DNA from: an uncultured bacterium
GTDB lineage: Bacteria > Planctomycetota > Phycisphaerae > Phycisphaerales > SM1A02
Assembly: GCA_903861235.1 (NCBI GenBank)
Contig: CAIOTP010000121.1
Span: forward strand, 1 to 8,371
DNA length: 8,371 nt
Direction of reading: 5' to 3'
Under the pieces are notes generated by a model. The model was not told the DNA's origin. It worked only from the letters and a program-made list of their open reading frames with translations, and made no database searches. Positions 5,734-8,371 of the stretch are shown one piece after another (within the stretch, counting starts at the first letter, position 1; each line of letters opens with the position of its first letter). Made by a program: the position numbers and the translations under genes.

Positions 5734-6059
5734 GACCGCCTCATCCCTCGTGCACGGCCGCGCTGGCGGCGCTTTCGGCGTCGGGTTTGGTGGCGCTCGC
5801 CCTGGCGCGGAGCGGAGACGCCACACTGCGTTTTCCTCCGGACGAGCCGCCGTGCACCGGCGTGCCGGTCTGGCGGGTGGATCTGGACCATGCGGGCGTG
5901 GACGAATTGAGTCTGCTGCCCGGCGTGGGCCCGAGGCTCGCGGCCAGGATCGTGGAGGATCGGGCTCGCCGAGGCGCCTTCGGAGGCGCGCAGGGGCTGG
6001 ACCGGGTCCCGGGGGTGGGACCGTCCCTGATCGAGCGGGTCCGGCCCTTCGTGCGCTGA
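5730..6059 (+). CDS. ComEA-like helix-hairpin-helix protein, membrane-anchored or exported
   Basis: This is a 109-residue protein with an N-terminal hydrophobic segment (about residues 9-26, TAALAALSASGLVALALA) and a short linker. A C-terminal ComEA-type double helix-hairpin-helix domain follows (about 50-109). Its hairpins are LPGVG (63-67) and VPGVG (93-97), and the pattern DxxxAGVDELSLLPGVG...GAF...LDRVPGVG follows the family closely. Such domains bind DNA without sequence specificity. ComEA proteins do so at the outer face of the membrane during DNA uptake, though small planctomycete-type relatives are uncharacterised as far as I know. The ATG at 5730 overlaps the TGA of the GH10-like gene (ATGA) and has no Shine-Dalgarno, so it is probably translationally coupled. 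No comEC or other competence gene is in the window, so a role in transformation is not established. Confidence 0.82.
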   Translation: MRPPHPSCTAALAALSASGLVALALARSGDATLRFPPDEPPCTGVPVWRVDLDHAGVDELSLLPGVGPRLAARIVEDRARRGAFGGAQGLDRVPGVGPSLIERVRPFVR

Positions 6060-6111
6060 ACCGAACCTTTGCGGATACCGTTGCCGGGTCGGCCTCGGGC
6101 CGCAGGCTGCC

Positions 6112-8371
6112 ATGGCGTGGCTTGAACGCATCCAGAAGTCTCCCGCGCTGCTCGCGCTTGCGGAGAGGGTGCGCGCCGGGGGTCACCACACCCTTCGTGG
6201 TGCGGCCGGCAGCAGCACCATCGTGCTCGCCGGTTGCGTGTCCAGCATGCTCGATCGCGTGGTGCTCCTGGTGGTGGCCCATCTGGACGAGGCCGCGGAC
6301 GCGGTGGAGGAACTTCTCGACGCCGGGTTCGCCGCGCGGGCGCTGCCCGCCATGGAGACGGCGGCCACCGACTCCGTCGGCGGGCTGGAGGCGGCGCTCG
6401 CCCGTCTGGAGGCCACCGAGCACGCCGGCGCGGGCGTGGTGGTCGCGCCGATCGCGGCGTTGATGCAGATGGTGCCGGCGCCTGGTCGGCGGGACCGGCT
6501 GCGGCTTCGGGTGGCCCGGGGGGATCGCCGCTCGCCTGCCGCGTTGGCCTCCTGGTTGGCGGCCGCCGGCTACCGCCGCGTGGACGCCATCGAGAGTCCG
6601 GGCGACTTCGCGGTGCGCGGCGGCGTGGTGGACTGCTTCCCGCCCGCCGGATTGCCGCCGGTGCGACTGGACCACTTCGGCGACGAACTGGAGAGTCTGC
6701 ACGAGGTCGACGTGGCCACGCAGGCGAGCGACCGGGCGATCGAACGCGCGGAGATTCCGGGGGCCGAGGGTGGCGGCTTCACCGCGCAGGATGGCGATCC
6801 GCTGCCCGGCGATCTTCTGCCCGAGGGCAGCGTGGTCGTTTGGGCGGAGCTCTCCGAGATCCTGGAGCAGGCACGCGGCTACTGGGAGCGCGTGGTCGAC
6901 GCCGTGGGGGTGGTTCCGCCCAAGGACGCCATGCGGTCGGTGACCCGGCGCGCGGCGGCCACGCTCACCGTGAATCAGTTCACGACCGCCGGGCCCGGAG
7001 AGGTGCCGTGGCCGGCCGCTGCGCTGCCCGCCTTCGAGACCGACGCCTCGCGGGCCTTCGAGCAACTGGGCGAGATGGGGCGCGAGGGTCCGACCTGGCT
7101 GCTGGCCGCCACCGAGGGAGACGCCGCACGGTCGGGCGAACTGCTTCAGCGGCACGGCCTGGCCGAGCGGGTGCGGGTGGAGCGGCGGCTGCTGGGGAGG
7201 GGCTTCCGTTGGCTGGAGCCGGGACAGCGCCCCGTGACGATCGCCACCGAGCACGAGCTCCTTCACCGAAGCGGCGTGCGGCGAAGGCGAGCGGCCGTCG
7301 CCTCGGCCGGCGGCGAGCGCGTGCGGGACGCCTTCCTGGCCTTCGAGCCCGGCGACCATGTCACCCACCGGGACCACGGCGTTGCCCGCTACGTGGGCTT
7401 GACCACGCTGGCCAAGCTTCGGCAGGGTGGCGATTCGGCGTCACCCCCGAGCGAGAGCGGGGAGAGCGAGTATCTCACCCTCGAGTTCGAGGGCGGCACC
7501 CGGCTGCACCTGCCCGCGCTCCGCGTGGACCTGGTGCAGAAGTACATCGGCGCGGGTGCGGCACGGCCACCGCTGAGCGCCGTGGGCGGCAAGCGATGGA
7601 AGGCGCAGAAGGCCCGCGTGGCGGAAGCGGTGCGCGACCTGGCCGGCGAGATGCTGCGCGTGCAGGCGGTGCGGGCGGCCACGCCGGGCACCGCCTATCC
7701 GGCCGACAGCCCGTGGCAGGGGGAGTTCGAGGCGGCCTTCCCCTGGGAGGAGACGCCCGACCAGCGTGTGGCCATCGAGGCGGTGCGCCGCGACATGCAG
7801 CAGGCCCGTCCCATGGACCGGCTGATCTGCGGCGACGTGGGCTTCGGCAAGACCGAGGTGGCCATCCGTGCCGCATTCCGTGCGTGCGCCGCCGGCAAGC
7901 AGGTGGCGGTGCTGGTGCCCACCACCGTGCTGGCCGAGCAGCATGAGCGCACCTTCCGGGACCGCTTCCGCGCCTGGCCGTTCCGTGTGGAGAGCCTCAG
8001 CCGGTTCAAGAGCGTCGCCGAGCAGGATCAGGTGATCGCCGACCTGTCGGAGGGCGCCGTGGATCTGGTGATCGGGACGCATCGCCTGCTGTCGCAGGAC
8101 GTGAAGTTCCGCGATCTGGGCCTGGTGGTGGTGGACGAGGAGCAGCGTTTCGGCGTGGAGCACAAGCAGCGGCTGCTGGCGTTCCGGGCCACCGCCGACG
8201 TGCTCACGCTGAGCGCCACGCCGATTCCGCGCACGCTGCACATGTCGCTGCTTGGGCTGCGCGACATCAGCAGCCTGACCACGCCGCCGCCCGACCGCCG
8301 GGCGATCGTGACCGAGGTGATCCCGTTCAGCGCCGAGCGCCTGCAGCAGGCGGTGCGGCGGGAACTGGCCC
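6112..8371 (+). CDS. mfd: Transcription-repair coupling factor Mfd (3'-partial)
   Basis: This is the first 753 codons of Mfd, the ATP-dependent translocase that displaces RNA polymerase stalled at DNA lesions and recruits UvrA. The frame is open to the window end, and a full protein is usually about 1,100-1,200 residues. Domains in order are a UvrB-like N-terminal module with GYRRVDAIESPGDFAVRGG (153-171) and HFGDELES (188-195), and a CarD-like RNA-polymerase-interacting domain beginning FEPGDHVTHRDHGVARY (411-427). The first helicase lobe follows with TPDQ (548-551), Walker A GDVGFGKTE (574-582, K580), DEEQ (675-678, motif II) and SATPIPRT (701-708, motif III). The second lobe and the C-terminal domain lie beyond the window. 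Relative to E. coli, the RNA-polymerase-interacting domain carries a roughly 12-residue Ser-rich insertion near 438-452. The ATG at 6112 has only a weak AGG upstream. It lies 52 bp after the ComEA-like gene and is possibly in the same operon. Confidence 0.96.
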   Translation, partial: MAWLERIQKSPALLALAERVRAGGHHTLRGAAGSSTIVLAGCVSSMLDRVVLLVVAHLDEAADAVEELLDAGFAARALPAMETAATDSVGGLEAALARLEATEHAGAGVVVAPIAALMQMVPAPGRRDRLRLRVARGDRRSPAALASWLAAAGYRRVDAIESPGDFAVRGGVVDCFPPAGLPPVRLDHFGDELESLHEVDVATQASDRAIERAEIPGAEGGGFTAQDGDPLPGDLLPEGSVVVWAELSEILEQARGYWERVVDAVGVVPPKDAMRSVTRRAAATLTVNQFTTAGPGEVPWPAAALPAFETDASRAFEQLGEMGREGPTWLLAATEGDAARSGELLQRHGLAERVRVERRLLGRGFRWLEPGQRPVTIATEHELLHRSGVRRRRAAVASAGGERVRDAFLAFEPGDHVTHRDHGVARYVGLTTLAKLRQGGDSASPPSESGESEYLTLEFEGGTRLHLPALRVDLVQKYIGAGAARPPLSAVGGKRWKAQKARVAEAVRDLAGEMLRVQAVRAATPGTAYPADSPWQGEFEAAFPWEETPDQRVAIEAVRRDMQQARPMDRLICGDVGFGKTEVAIRAAFRACAAGKQVAVLVPTTVLAEQHERTFRDRFRAWPFRVESLSRFKSVAEQDQVIADLSEGAVDLVIGTHRLLSQDVKFRDLGLVVVDEEQRFGVEHKQRLLAFRATADVLTLSATPIPRTLHMSLLGLRDISSLTTPPPDRRAIVTEVIPFSAERLQQAVRRELA

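Noticed and set aside
6089..6102. A short CGGCC-TCG-GGCCG inverted repeat before mfd as a terminator or attenuator.
   Set aside because: A 5-bp stem made only of G and C is expected by chance here. It has no T-tract and no leader peptide.
4030..7377. A 1,115-codon open frame on the minus strand.
   Set aside because: It lies antisense to the GH10-like, ComEA-like and mfd genes, which have clear homology and codon structure. Its translation is Arg/Gly/His/Pro-rich with no recognisable domain. Long antisense open frames are expected in very GC-rich DNA, where stop codons are rare.
6234..7946. A 570-codon plus-strand open frame inside mfd.
   Set aside because: It is a shadow of mfd in another frame. 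The mfd frame carries all the helicase motifs, while this one is Arg/Gly-rich with no domain.

Overview
This is a GC-rich (clearly above 65% by eye), gene-dense bacterial chromosomal window with seven protein-coding genes, two of them cut by the window edges. I see no RNA genes, insertion sequences, CRISPR arrays or phage genes. The best guess at the host is a planctomycete, possibly Phycisphaerae-like. This is an inference from three things: the base composition, the scarcity of Shine-Dalgarno sequences, and a GH10-fold protein without catalytic residues that I associate from memory with that phylum. No database search backs it.

Layout from left to right. (1) The 3' part of a Gfo/Idh/MocA-family NAD(P)-dependent oxidoreductase (+). 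(2) A convergent, exported TlpA-type thioredoxin-fold protein with a long helical C-terminal half (-). The two stop codons lie in opposite arms of one perfect 8-bp-stem palindrome. (3) folD (+), divergent from the TlpA gene across 49 bp. (4) purC, SAICAR synthase (-), convergent with folD across 129 bp. (5) A 513-residue GH10-like protein (+), divergent from purC across 73 bp. (6) A ComEA-like helix-hairpin-helix protein (+) that overlaps gene 5 by ATGA. (7) The first 753 codons of mfd, the transcription-repair coupling factor (+), starting 52 bp after gene 6 and running off the end.

The strand alternates for the first four genes, so they are probably separate transcription units. The last three genes could be one operon. 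folD and purC both belong to one-carbon/purine metabolism (10-formyl-THF feeds purine synthesis), but they face each other and are not co-transcribed. The ComEA-like protein and Mfd are both nucleic-acid related.

The two most interesting signals are in proteins that look ordinary at first sight. FolD keeps its fold, Rossmann and C-terminal signatures, but four of the classic active-site residues are changed, including the lysine needed for cyclohydrolase activity. The GH10-like protein keeps the barrel landmarks but has lost both catalytic glutamates and most substrate-binding residues. At the DNA level, several genes lack a Shine-Dalgarno sequence and instead carry a -10-like hexamer 6-8 nt before the start codon, which suggests leaderless mRNAs. 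The TlpA gene is the clear exception.
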